Origin: JBBTWV01 sp038062615
GTDB lineage: Bacteria; Patescibacteriota; Gracilibacteria; UBA1369; UM-FILTER-53-11
DNA length: 26,510 nucleotides
NCBI GenBank assembly: GCA_038062615.1
Contig: JBBTWV010000049.1
Span: forward strand, 1-26,510
Direction of reading: 5' to 3'
The notes beneath the pieces were generated by a model. It was not told the origin of the DNA. It saw only the letters and a list, made by a program, of their open reading frames with translations, and ran no database searches. Position numbers and translations under genes: made by a program. This document shows positions 15,246 to 24,200 of the stretch, one piece after another. Every line of letters starts with the position of its first letter. Positions within the stretch are counted from its first letter, which is position 1.

Positions 15246-15823
15246 TTGGCGTAACGGGGGTAATGGCCAGCGGCAAGAGCTTACTTTGCCGTTTTTTGCG
15301 GGATGAGTACTTATTTCACTGGATTGAGACCGACAAGATTGTCCACGAGCTTTATCAAGTAGGGCACTTGGGATACCAAAAAATCAAAGAATACTTTGGT
15401 CCACAATTTGTGGGACCAAAAGAAGTTTATAGAGGGCGACTCCGGCAATTTATTATGAAAAGTTCTCAAAAATTATGGATACTCAACCAACTCGTTCATC
15501 AACTCGTAGTGCATGAGGTGAATAAAAAAATTGCTCAAATAAAACGGGCAGAGAAGGGCAAAATCCAGCATAGCATTTGTATCGAGGCAGTTTATTTTGA
15601 ACCGCGAGACTTGGGTAAATTTATTGTTCAACTTATAAAAGTGGATGCGCCGGATGAAGTAATTTTGGAGCGTCTCAAAGAGCGTAAAATTCCCAAAACG
15701 CAGATTAAAAAAATGTTGCTGTTCCAGAGGAAGAACATGCCGAAAACAGCTCAGGTCATAAAAAATGACGGAACTGAATTAGAATTCCATGAAAAAGTTA
15801 AAAAATTATTATTTCTTTTTTGA
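15218..15823 (+). CDS. coaE: Dephospho-CoA kinase
   Basis: This 201-aa P-loop kinase phosphorylates the 3'-OH of dephospho-CoA, the last step of coenzyme A synthesis. The Walker A loop is GVTGVMASGKS (11-21), followed by a TDKIVHELY segment that matches the family's DADxIxxxL, then YFGPQFVG and RGRLRQFIM, the counterparts of the conserved RxxLxxxxF region. LNQLVHQLV occupies the place of the usual HPxI segment, with His but not Pro kept, so the family is slightly diverged. The start at 15218 lies 28 nt inside the preceding gene. The last 15 nt overlap the convergent 88-aa ORF. Confidence 0.85.
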   Translation: MGSGDKVQVIGVTGVMASGKSLLCRFLRDEYLFHWIETDKIVHELYQVGHLGYQKIKEYFGPQFVGPKEVYRGRLRQFIMKSSQKLWILNQLVHQLVVHEVNKKIAQIKRAEKGKIQHSICIEAVYFEPRDLGKFIVQLIKVDAPDEVILERLKERKIPKTQIKKMLLFQRKNMPKTAQVIKNDGTELEFHEKVKKLLFLF

Positions 15824-16075
15824 GTCTAGATTGAATGCACGCCTATTTTCAGCGACCATTCTCTTAATCATCTCTACGGAGTCATTATCAGTCACCAAGT
15901 CAATTCCTTGTCCGCCTTTGAGATCAGTTCCGGTTCCAATAACTCTGTAGAATTTATCCCCGATTTTAATTACCGAGGCATCCTTCCGGGATTTTCCTAG
16001 GTTATATTCTTTTTCGCTTATCGGTACTATGGCAGCGTATTGCTTTTGAGCGGCTAAGATTAAATCGGATTCCAT
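15809..16075 (-). CDS. Hypothetical 88-aa protein
   Basis: This small soluble protein has no recognised family. It has a mixed composition with a beta-rich middle (VIKIGDKFYRVIGTGTDLKGGQGIDLV) and a helical, basic C-terminus. A minus-strand TATAAT at 16086-16081 ends 5 nt before the ATG, so the message is predicted to be leaderless. It shares a 51-nt divergent promoter region with gatB and overlaps coaE by 15 nt at its 3' end. Confidence 0.6.
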   Translation of the reverse strand: MESDLILAAQKQYAAIVPISEKEYNLGKSRKDASVIKIGDKFYRVIGTGTDLKGGQGIDLVTDNDSVEMIKRMVAENRRAFNLDSKKK

Positions 16076-16080
16076 ATGAT

Positions 16081-16119
16081 ATTATACTATAAAATAACAA
16101 TTAAATTATAAGATATAAA
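16081..16119. promoter_or_regulatory. Divergent promoters of the 88-aa gene and gatB
   Basis: The minus strand has TATAAT at 16086-16081, 5 nt before the ATG at 16075. The plus strand has TATAAA at 16114-16119, 7 nt before the gatB ATG at 16127. Both predicted starts fall at or next to the start codon. The 51-nt gap is almost entirely A/T and shows no Shine-Dalgarno sequence or clear -35. Confidence 0.5.
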
Positions 16120-16126
16120 GTAATTT

Positions 16127-17602
16127 ATGTCAAACTTTGAACCTGTTGTAGGATTAGAAATTCACGCCCAGATCAGTACTCAGTCCAAGATGTTTTGCTC
16201 TTGTAGCAACGACTCCTTTGATGCACCGGCAAATACTAACGTCTGTCCGGTGTGCATGGGTTTCCCGGGTATGTTGCCCGTCATAAATAAAGAAACCTTC
16301 GCTAAAGGCATAAAGGCGGCGCTGGCTCTCAACTGCGCTATTCCTTCGTTTTCAAAGTTTGATCGCAAAAATTATTTTTACCCAGATTTGCCAAAGGGAT
16401 TTCAGATTTCACAGTACGACCAGCCGGTTGCTCAAAATGGATATTTGGAAATTCAGCTAAGTGGTAAAGCACACATCATAGATCAGAATAATCCAGTTCA
16501 ATATTCTCATTATTTCAAAAAGATCCGTATTAACCGGCTTCATTTAGAAGATGACGCAGGAAAGCTCATTCATGGCAGCGACTCCACGCTTTGTGACTAC
16601 AATCGCAGCGGCTGCCCGCTTATGGAAATTGTTTCGGAGCCGGATATCCGCTCGGTGGAGGAGGCCTCAGCATATGCTCAAGAAGTTCGCCGCATTTTGC
16701 GGTACACAGGTTCTTCCCAGTGCGACATGGAGAAGGGGATGATGCGATTTGATTTGAATGTCTCGCTACGCCAAAAAGGTGAGGAAAAATTTGGAACCAA
16801 GGCGGAGGTCAAAAATTTGAATTCTTTTAGGGCTTTGGAGCGTGCTTTGGCTTATGAGATTGAACGGCAAACCAACCTACTTGAAGCTGGAGAAAAAGTG
16901 GCGCAAGAAACGCGTGGCTGGGACGATGCCACGGGCGAGACGTTTTCACAGAGGAGCAAGGAAGGAGCTCATGATTACCGGTACTTTCCGGAGCCGGACC
17001 TGCCGCCGCTTTTGGTGGAAGACAAAGCAGTATCGAAAATGAAGAGTGAGCTGGGCGAGTTGCCGCTGCAAAAAAGGCTGCGGTTTATTGAGCAGTTTGG
17101 ACTCTGCGAAAAAGATTCAGGAATTCTTACGGAAGAGCCAGAAATGGCGAGGTATTTTGAGACGGTAGTGGACACCTCAGGTGATGCCAAAATGGCGGTT
17201 TCGTTTGTAAACACCATCTTGCTAAAGCACTTGAATGAAGACGGAAAAGGCCTGGCGGAGTGCAAAATAACGCCGGAGCAGCTGGGCAAGCTCATCAAAA
17301 TGATTCGTGATGGGGTGATCTCTAACAACATGGCCAAGAACGAGATTTTTGCAGCGATGTATGAGACGGGCAAAGATCCAGAAAAAGTTGTAGAAGAAAA
17401 AGGGCTCAAGTTGGTGAGTGATACTGGAGCCTTGGAAACGCTCTGCAAAAACGTGCTGGAAGAAAATCCTGGGCCGGTGGCAGATTACAAAGGTGGTAAG
17501 CAGGCGGCGTTTGGATTTCTCGTGGGTGCGGCTATGAAAGCCAGCAAAGGGCAGGGGAATCCAAAGTTGGTGAATGAGATTTTGAAAAAATTATTAGGGT
17601 AG
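16127..17602 (+). CDS. gatB: Asp/Glu-tRNA(Asn/Gln) amidotransferase subunit B
   Basis: This 491-aa subunit of the GatCAB complex binds mischarged Glu-tRNA(Gln) or Asp-tRNA(Asn) and catalyses its phosphorylation and amidation, using ammonia supplied by GatA. The N-terminus PVVGLEIHAQ is the family signature. Cys24, Cys26, Cys40 and Cys43 form the expected zinc site. RKNYFYPDLPKGFQISQYDQP and LHLEDDAGKLIH are conserved catalytic-region motifs, and the C-terminal YqeY-like helical tail ends with the family's GAAMKASKGQGNPKLVNEILKKLL-type sequence. gatA and gatC are not in the window. Confidence 0.98.
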   Translation: MSNFEPVVGLEIHAQISTQSKMFCSCSNDSFDAPANTNVCPVCMGFPGMLPVINKETFAKGIKAALALNCAIPSFSKFDRKNYFYPDLPKGFQISQYDQPVAQNGYLEIQLSGKAHIIDQNNPVQYSHYFKKIRINRLHLEDDAGKLIHGSDSTLCDYNRSGCPLMEIVSEPDIRSVEEASAYAQEVRRILRYTGSSQCDMEKGMMRFDLNVSLRQKGEEKFGTKAEVKNLNSFRALERALAYEIERQTNLLEAGEKVAQETRGWDDATGETFSQRSKEGAHDYRYFPEPDLPPLLVEDKAVSKMKSELGELPLQKRLRFIEQFGLCEKDSGILTEEPEMARYFETVVDTSGDAKMAVSFVNTILLKHLNEDGKGLAECKITPEQLGKLIKMIRDGVISNNMAKNEIFAAMYETGKDPEKVVEEKGLKLVSDTGALETLCKNVLEENPGPVADYKGGKQAAFGFLVGAAMKASKGQGNPKLVNEILKKLLG

Positions 17603-17617
17603 TGTAAGATTGAGCGG

Positions 17618-17893
17618 ATGTTGGCAGACCCTCAATCAACTTTGTATATTGTCCTTGCCGTTGCGGTGGCACTGCTGACGATTTTTTTGTGCGTAACGCT
17701 TATTTATTTGATTTTGATTTTGCGCGACGTTAATAAAATGCTCGAGAAAATCCGCGAGACCGTGGAACGTGTGAATACATTTATCCTCAAGCCTGTGAGC
17801 TTGGCTTCTTCCATTGTGGACCACGTACGGCCACTCATTGAGTCAGCCCTGGAACGCCGAGAAGAAGCGCATCACCGAAAAAAGAAGTCATAA
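17618..17893 (+). CDS. Small single-pass membrane protein, unknown function
   Basis: This 91-aa protein has one strongly hydrophobic helix (about 9-35) and a soluble tail with an amphipathic, possibly coiled-coil stretch (RDVNKMLEKIRETVERVNTF). It ends in a basic cluster (RREEAHHRKKKS). The layout is reminiscent of DUF948-type small membrane proteins, but the match is too weak to assign. It follows gatB by 15 nt and overlaps the convergent WecG-like gene by 6 nt. Confidence 0.65.
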   Translation: MLADPQSTLYIVLAVAVALLTIFLCVTLIYLILILRDVNKMLEKIRETVERVNTFILKPVSLASSIVDHVRPLIESALERREEAHHRKKKS

Positions 17894-18706
17894 TCGAATC
17901 ATCCTGAGGGGAAAACGAACCGTCGCATTCCAAATTCTTTTGAGGCGTGAAGGCTCTTGAATAAGCCTAAAAAGCCATTCAAGGCCAGCTTTTTGCATCC
18001 ATTTTGGTGCGCGTTTTTTTGTGCCAGCAATAAAATCAAATGCACCACCGGTGCCCATGGCAAGTTTTACGGAAGGCAATTTTTTGAGATGTTGCGCAAT
18101 CCAGAGCTCTTGGGCTGGAGCGCCGTATGCCACAAATAAAATTTCCGGGCGCGTCTCTGCAATGTGGGCCTGAATTGCCATAAAATCATCATCCCGCGGG
18201 GAAGCCGAGAAGGTCCCAACTATTTTTATGCCAGGATATTTGGCCTCCAAAACTTCTTTGGTTTTTTCGGCAATGCCGGGAGCAGCACCCAGCAAGAAAA
18301 GAGGAGTCGCTGAGTGGCTACTTACGGCGCAAATCGCCTGCATGAGGTCAACGCCGGTGATTCTTTCTGAGAAAATTTTACGGCAAGATGATGGTCGCAA
18401 TATCAGTCCCAAAAGCGTCCAGAATGCTTTGAATAAGCGCATAAAACGACCGTTCCCACGAGAGCTCCCTTGAAATGTAGCCGCCCACAGAATGCCTGCA
18501 CCATCGGGAATGCTCATCCATGCTCGGTTGAGAGTTTCCCTAAAGAGTGGATTTTTTTGGGATTCAAGCAACATCTCAGGATTTGGAGTGACGATTTGCT
18601 TTGCCGCTTCATGGCTACGCGTCTCCAGCAAATTTAAAATACGGCTGAGTGCCTCGTCTTTATTACAGACATCAAATTGAACATCGAGAATTTTTACTTT
18701 TTTCAT
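17888..18706 (-). CDS. WecG/TagA/CpsF-family glycosyltransferase
   Basis: This 272-aa GT26 enzyme is predicted to transfer an N-acetylmannosamine-type (or related) sugar from UDP-sugar to an undecaprenyl-linked lipid at the cytoplasmic face of the membrane. Family motifs include TPNPEML (40-46), SIPDGAGILWAA (65-76, with the catalytic-region Asp68), ERITGVDLM, GAAPGIAEK, and the C-terminal GTGGAFDFIAGTKKRAPKWM followed by LEWLFRLIQEPSRLKR. The C-terminal basic helix fits membrane association. Length is as usual. Together with the GT2 gene at 7894 it points to surface polysaccharide or wall glycan synthesis. Confidence 0.95.
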   Translation of the reverse strand: MKKVKILDVQFDVCNKDEALSRILNLLETRSHEAAKQIVTPNPEMLLESQKNPLFRETLNRAWMSIPDGAGILWAATFQGSSRGNGRFMRLFKAFWTLLGLILRPSSCRKIFSERITGVDLMQAICAVSSHSATPLFLLGAAPGIAEKTKEVLEAKYPGIKIVGTFSASPRDDDFMAIQAHIAETRPEILFVAYGAPAQELWIAQHLKKLPSVKLAMGTGGAFDFIAGTKKRAPKWMQKAGLEWLFRLIQEPSRLKRIWNATVRFPLRMIRL

Positions 18707-18718
18707 AATGGTTACGTG

Positions 18719-18850
18719 ACGGCTCGGCCTTGCAGGTGCGTCCTGCGGACGCTTTGTTTGCTTAGCCTCGCCTCGACGGCTCGGCCTGGCAGGTGCGTCC
18801 TGCGGACGCTTTGTTTGCTTAGCCTCGCCTCGACGGCTCGGCCTGGCAGA
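18719..18850. repeat. 57-bp tandem repeat, 2.3 copies, each unit with hairpins
   Basis: Copies lie at 18719-18775 and 18776-18832, with a partial third at 18833-18850. The two full copies differ at one position (18731). Each unit contains a perfect GCGTCC-TGC-GGACGC hairpin (18738-18752 and 18795-18809) followed by TTTGTTT, and an imperfect palindrome around GCCTCGCC...GGCTCGGC. The array occupies the gap between the two minus-strand genes and enters the 3' end of the methyltransferase, whose last seven residues and TAA stop come from it. A REP/BIME-like dispersed element is plausible. Confidence 0.85.
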
Positions 18851-19631
18851 TAAAAATAAAATTGCGCCTCAGATCGGTTTCCCCTGGAAGAGAAACTTTT
18901 TGAATGCCAGAAAATCCAGCTTTCTTTAAGAGATTTTTCATTTCTTGAACTTTGAAGGCATGATAAAACCGCTTTATTTTTCTGGGGGAAACGTAGTTTC
19001 CCCCACGAGCTCGGTCCCGCAAGCGGGACACTCGCCCCCCTTCCTTTGCCAGCACTCGTTCGGGACCCACAAGACCCGAACTCGTGCTACGAAAATCACC
19101 CGATTTATGCTGTTGGTTTCCCCATGGAATCCACGCATCGTGCGTTTTGGGGTCAATGAGCGACTGGTATTTTGGCTGCCACAAGTCCCACACTGTTAGC
19201 ATGAACATACCATCTTTTTTAAGTACTCGTCTCACTTCTTGCAGTGACTGAAGTTGCAGCTTTTCGGTAGGAAGATGATGGAGCACCGCAATAGACCAAA
19301 CGACATCAAATTTCTGAGCAGGGAAGGGGAGTTTGAGAATGTCGCCCAATTTAAATTTTGCTTGCGGTGATTTTTGCTTTGCAATTTTAAGCAGCGCACG
19401 GCTGTTATCTAGGCCCATATAATGGACAGGCTCATCTTTTAAGAAATTCGCCACACGTCCATTGCCACAGCCTATATCAAGAAGATGTATGGGCTGGGAG
19501 CCAAAATGTTTTTTGAGTTTTTTAAGAAAAATTTCAAATTCTGGCCAGGCGCGGTAGCGCTTATCAGAAAATTCTTGCGCAATGGAGTTGTAGGCGTTTT
19601 TTACTTTTTTGAGGATATTTGAGGTCTGCAC
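18819..19631 (-). CDS. Class I SAM-dependent methyltransferase with an in-frame palindromic insert
   Basis: This protein of about 270 aa carries the Rossmann methyltransferase fold. Motif I is LLDIGCGNGRV, followed by HYMGLDNSRALLKIA, GDILKLPF, FDVVWSIAVLHHLP and the VRRVLKKDGMFMLTVWD region. The closest resemblance is to Trm9/ABH8-like tRNA methyltransferases, which act on wobble uridine, but this is a family-level guess; the Elp3-like neighbour makes it attractive. A segment of about 35 residues rich in Arg, Gly and Ser, just before KIKRFYHAFK, is encoded by three adjacent hairpins (18984-19088). The C-terminus (AEPSRRG) comes from the 57-bp repeat. GTG 19631 is preferred, 6 nt after a minus-strand TATAGT (19643-19638, with TTTAAA 17 nt further up); a TTG at 19646 overlaps that box. 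Confidence 0.85.
   Translation of the reverse strand: MQTSNILKKVKNAYNSIAQEFSDKRYRAWPEFEIFLKKLKKHFGSQPIHLLDIGCGNGRVANFLKDEPVHYMGLDNSRALLKIAKQKSPQAKFKLGDILKLPFPAQKFDVVWSIAVLHHLPTEKLQLQSLQEVRRVLKKDGMFMLTVWDLWQPKYQSLIDPKTHDAWIPWGNQQHKSGDFRSTSSGLVGPERVLAKEGGRVSRLRDRARGGNYVSPRKIKRFYHAFKVQEMKNLLKKAGFSGIQKVSLPGETDLRRNFIFICQAEPSRRG
18984..19088. repeat. Palindromic element inserted within the methyltransferase coding sequence
   Basis: Three hairpins lie side by side: 18984-18992/18996-19004 (9 bp perfect, 3-nt loop), 19014-19020/19023-19029 (7 bp perfect, 2-nt loop), and 19051-19064/19075-19088 (14 bp with two mismatches, 10-nt loop). The reading frame stays open through all three. The encoded stretch is low in hydrophobic residues and lies between recognisable methyltransferase segments, as expected for a repeat that invaded a gene in frame. 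Confidence 0.65.
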
Positions 19632-19637
19632 ACCACT

Positions 19638-19666
19638 ACTATACAAGATGGCTGGGAATCTTTAAA
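19638..19666 (-). promoter_or_regulatory. Probable methyltransferase promoter
   Basis: On the minus strand a TTTAAA-like -35 and TATAGT -10 (19643-19638) are separated by 17 nt; the -10 ends 6 nt before a GTG start (19631). It lies in the gap between the divergent methyltransferase and Elp3-like genes. Both boxes are imperfect. Confidence 0.4.
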
Positions 19667-19699
19667 ATAAGCCAGGTAGAGCGACCTGTAAAAAAACAT

Positions 19700-21277
19700 A
19701 TGGCCTCAGTTGTGAATTTAGTTTTGGAAGCTTTGGAAGCGGGAATAAAAACCTCGCGCCAGTTGCATGATATGAAGATGCAGTATGCGGAGCATTTTGG
19801 CGTTTCACCGCCGCCCAATTCGGAATTGATAAACGCGTATCGTGCGCTCATTAAGCTTGGAAAAGTTACGGAAAATCGCGAGTTCTCAACGCTCATTCGC
19901 AAACGAGGAATCCGCACGCTTTCGGGAGTTTCACCTGTGGCGGTTTTAACAAAACCGCTTGGATGCCCGGGCCGGTGCGTTTTTTGTCCCACCGAAGAGA
20001 ATGTTCCTAAAAGTTATTTGAGCAACGAGCCGGCGGTGATGCGGGCGATTATTAATGATTATGATCCGTGGAAGCAGGTCACGCGGCGCATTGAGACATT
20101 GCATGAAAACGGCCACCCCACGGATAAAATTGAGCTGATTGTGATGGGCGGAACGTGGTCGTCGCACCCTAAGCCGTATCAAGTTTCTTATATTCGTGCC
20201 TGTTTAAATGCGATGAACGGCAAAAAATCTCGCACGTTGGCAGAGGCGCAAAAAATAAATGAAACGGCGGCGCATCGCTGTGTGGCCATCACTTTGGAAA
20301 CACGGCAGGACTGGATTGATGAGAAAGAAGTTTTGCGAATGCGCATGTTGGGCTGCACACGCGTGGAGATTGGGGCGCAAACCCTTTATGACGACGTACT
20401 GGACTTGGTGAAGCGCGGTCATCGGACGGATGCCACGATTCACGCCACTCAGCTTTTAAAGGATGCCGGTTTTAAAATTTCGTATCACATGATGCCAAAC
20501 TTACCGGGTGCAACGGTGGAGCGTGACATCGCCATGTTTAAAGAACTTTTTGATAATCCCGCTTATAAGCCGGACATGATTAAGGTGTACCCGTGCATGG
20601 TGGTGCCGTTTTCGGAATTAAAACTTTGGATGGAACAGGGGAGGCATAAACCGTATACCGACGAAGAACTTTTAGAAATTATTTTTAAAATTAAGCCTTA
20701 CTTCCCACGTTATTTGCGCGTCACACGTCTTATTCGTGACATTCCTGCTACCAGCATTATTGCCGGCAGTAAGGTCTCTAACTTGCGCCAAGTGGCTCTT
20801 AAAATGATGGCGGAGAAAGGTCTTTATTGCCAGTGTATTCGATGCCGGGAAATTCGCGGTGAACCGGTGGAAGCCAAAAATATCGAGCTTCGAATTATGG
20901 ATTATGAGGCTTCTCAGGGCCGGGAATTTTTCTTGAGTTTTGATGACGCTTCGCGCGATAAACTCTGCGCTTTATTGCGTTTGCGTTTTTCTTCTTACTC
21001 TCTTCAGGGCAAAAAACATTTCATAAAAGAGCTGGAAGGTGCGGCACTTTTGCGTGAGCTTCACACGTATGGTGCACAAGTTCCCATTAGCGAGCACGAT
21101 GAGTTGGCCAGCCAGCACATGGGCTTTGGCAAGCGCTTAGTGGCTAAGGCCGAGGAAATTGCCAAACAGCACGGCTACAAAAAAATGGCTGTGATCTCTG
21201 GTGTCGGTATTCGCGAATATTACCGAAAACTCGGGTATGAACTTGAGGGTACGTACATGACTAAGAAGCTTTCTTGA
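19700..21277 (+). CDS. Elp3-like radical SAM / GNAT tRNA-uridine acetyltransferase
   Basis: This 525-aa protein joins a radical SAM domain and a C-terminal GNAT acetyltransferase domain, as in Elp3, which builds the carboxymethyl group on wobble uridine 34 of tRNA. The N-terminal helical region (1-75) resembles the Elp3 RNA-binding part. The 4Fe-4S cysteines are C89-x3-C93-x2-C96 in LGCPGRCVFCP, followed by SYLSNEPAVMRAIINDYDP. A Cys-rich CQCIRCREIRGEP segment and the GNAT part (GFGKRLVAKAEEIAKQHGYKKMAVISG...REYYRKLGYELEG) complete the order. ATG 19700 is preferred over a non-AUG start at 19619, as family similarity starts near there. Elp3 is a core enzyme in archaea and eukaryotes and is less common in bacteria. 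Its last 17 nt overlap the giant gene on the other strand. Confidence 0.92.
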   Translation: MASVVNLVLEALEAGIKTSRQLHDMKMQYAEHFGVSPPPNSELINAYRALIKLGKVTENREFSTLIRKRGIRTLSGVSPVAVLTKPLGCPGRCVFCPTEENVPKSYLSNEPAVMRAIINDYDPWKQVTRRIETLHENGHPTDKIELIVMGGTWSSHPKPYQVSYIRACLNAMNGKKSRTLAEAQKINETAAHRCVAITLETRQDWIDEKEVLRMRMLGCTRVEIGAQTLYDDVLDLVKRGHRTDATIHATQLLKDAGFKISYHMMPNLPGATVERDIAMFKELFDNPAYKPDMIKVYPCMVVPFSELKLWMEQGRHKPYTDEELLEIIFKIKPYFPRYLRVTRLIRDIPATSIIAGSKVSNLRQVALKMMAEKGLYCQCIRCREIRGEPVEAKNIELRIMDYEASQGREFFLSFDDASRDKLCALLRLRFSSYSLQGKKHFIKELEGAALLRELHTYGAQVPISEHDELASQHMGFGKRLVAKAEEIAKQHGYKKMAVISGVGIREYYRKLGYELEGTYMTKKLS

Positions 21278-24200
21278 ATCCTTCCGGGGGCTCACCGGCA
21301 AAGTCAGCAGCCGGCGGTGTTTCTGCTGCAACTTCGGTGTCGTCATTCGCCGCCTGTGTACCGGCAATATCTTGGGGTATTTGCAATTCCGTATCGGTAT
21401 CCACAAAGCCATAAACCATTCGTCCCACGCTGCCTGCCAGCATAACGCTACCGGCGGCCATGGCACCCATTTGAACTCGGCGAAGTCCTCGTACGAGGGC
21501 CAAGTTTTCCTTATTCATCATCTTCCCCAGCTTTTTGGCGAACTGATAAAATCCTCCCATTCGCTCAGCAATCTTTTCAATCTTGGGCCACATTCTTATG
21601 AGTTGCGGAGCCACCTTTGATCCCGCTTTAGCGGCTTTCGCAAGACGTAGCATCACATTCGCGGCAAATGAAGTTCCACCGCTAGGAATAGCCGTAAGAA
21701 TCATGAGGGCATCTCCGGTTAAACCCACGGCTCCCCAGAGAACATTACTGGCTCTATCCCATGCGCCGCTTACATCTCTTTCACTATCAACAAGTTGTTT
21801 CCCGCTAAAGGCAGAATGAAAATTGGAGTACGTTCCCACAAATGGCATGACATCTAAAAGAAGTTGACCAAACTGCGGTCCAAATTCTGCAACGATTTGT
21901 TCCAGTTCTCTTTCGGGGTCGTTTCTATGAATAATTTGATCCGTCACAAACATGAGCGAAGTCATGAGTACCATGAGTTTGCATCTTCCTTTGGCACCTC
22001 TGGCCAGCCGGGTTGTCCAACTATCAGCAGCATTGGCAACGGAAGCTTTGAGTGAGGCGGGACGGTCTACCGCAGGCAATTTTTCATATTCCGTGAAGAG
22101 CGCGGCAAGCGCCGTTTGTTTTTGACGAGCAAAAGGAATCATCAAAGTCCTATCGAGAGCCTCTAACTTGGCGGTGACAGAGGGATGGCTCAATGAGATT
22201 TTTTGAGATTTTGCTTTAGCAACAATTTTTTCTACCGCAATATTAAATCTCGCTTGCACGCCTTTTTCTGTGGCTTCAATTTGTCTGGCCATACTCTCAA
22301 GTGCTTCTGCCTTGGCAATTTTATCCATGCTTTTCAAAACACCCGTGTTAATGGTGAAACTTCCTGCAAGTTTAGGATCCAAGCAGGTAGAAATGGCTAT
22401 GAGCTCCCTCACTTTAACTTTACGCAGTTGCTCCTTTTGACCTAATGGGAGGGGCTCCTTTTGACCCAAATTAGGATCAGCAAGTTCTCTCCTTAAGCGC
22501 GCAGCATCGTCTTTTAATTCGATCTGGGTCTTATAGGTCCCATGGCGATTTTTGAAAGTTTCACTGTCAGTATTGAGAGGCCTCATAGCGGCCGCTCTCA
22601 TCCTGTGTTCTTCTCTGAATTCCCCTATGCCTTGGTTTAGCCGATCATTGCCAATATCGCTTTCTCTAAAGATCGGAGCCAATCCTTGTGCTGCACGCAT
22701 TTCTTTGTGCGCATCAATGAATCTTCTGGCCGAATTCTCGCGTAATTCGGTAGCGTGCTGCAAATTCAATTTTCCCCACCATTTGCCCGCCGTCCAGAAT
22801 TTTTGCCCTTTACCTTTGGTAATGACATCATCACATTCAACAAAAACTTCTGCATGAAAAGCGGCTTGATTGCGCCACAATTCAGGTAGAGAAGTAGTCT
22901 TGTCTATGAATTTTTTAACCACAAATTGATCGCCATGGCCGCGTGCATCTAAGGCTTCGGCAACCTGCCGAGCTCCTTTTTGTGCAACTTGGCCTACTCC
23001 AACGGCACGGCGGTACATCCACTCACCGGCAACAATATGGAGCCTTGGAATTTCTATGGTAAAGAGAGCACCCCGTATTCCGCCACCTGCCATTCCTGGA
23101 AAAATGCCTCCTCCGCGGAGCTTACTTACAAGGGCTCCGGTTCCAACACCCACCATGGCAAATGCCGCAGAACCTTTGGCAAATGTGGTTATGCCATCGC
23201 TCCATCCTACTTCGTCGCTAAAGGGTGCGGCGATGATATTTTTTGCGGTTTCTGTAAGAACATCAACGGCAGAAAGTAATATTGCCGCGTCTTTAAGTAC
23301 CAAGTAAATACCGGTATCCGCCACGATTACAGAAACCTTGTCTTTGTGGCATGCGGCATAAAGTTCACTTACAAGTTGGAAGGGAGAAAGCATGGCAGTA
23401 GCCCAATGCCCGTCATGTTTATTTAAAAAAGCCCGGAGGTTGTGTTTCTCTGCCGCCGCTTGTTTAATGTTATCCATGGCTCCACTATCTACCGCAGCAG
23501 CCGTAGTGTCGCTTAGGGCAACCGCTTCAGTGACAGGCCCAACAGGTCCAGCTTCCTGATTTTCGCCTGGAGCTTGCGTAGCGGCGGCGGCGACGCCAAG
23601 AGCCGCGGCCGCAGGAGCTACTCCTGGTGGTTCCGGTGCTGGTAAAGTTGGCGTAGCGCCAGTGGTGTTTTGTTTAAGTACTTCAAGAACCTGATCCAGA
23701 GTTGTTGCCTCATTAATGGGAGTACCATTGGTAGCCATCATTTGCTTGAGTCTCGCTTCATGTTTAAGGAAGTAAGCACGTACCGTCATCTGCTCCATGT
23801 TTTCTTGAGGAGTATCTGTTCCCAATGCTCCCATTGCCGCGCCAAGCGCTTTCCCAACGACCCCATGAGACTCAACGCCGGCTCGAATACTGGCACTGAG
23901 TTCGTCTTTCTTTTGACTTGGTGCCACAATAAACGTTTCAAATTTTTCTTCACGCAGATTGTAAAGTGTTCTGCCAGTCACGGGTACCGCCAATGCACGA
24001 GCATGAGCTTCTTTCATCTCTTTTGTGGCATTATCCGGCAGTGGTGCCTTCATGTCCTGGGTTATGGCCTCTGCCATGGCTTTATGGGCATCGGCATTCT
24101 TATCAATGCCATTTAAAATAAGCCCTGGAATTTCGCTCGCTCTACCGTGTGTAGCCAAATAAGCGGCTTGCGCTAAAACTGAATTGTCTAAATCCCAACC

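Noticed and set aside
16975..17448. 157-aa minus-strand open frame
   Set aside because: Antisense to the middle of gatB and without protein-like motifs.
18719..18850. CRISPR array
   Set aside because: The units are contiguous tandem copies with no unique spacers, and no cas genes are present.
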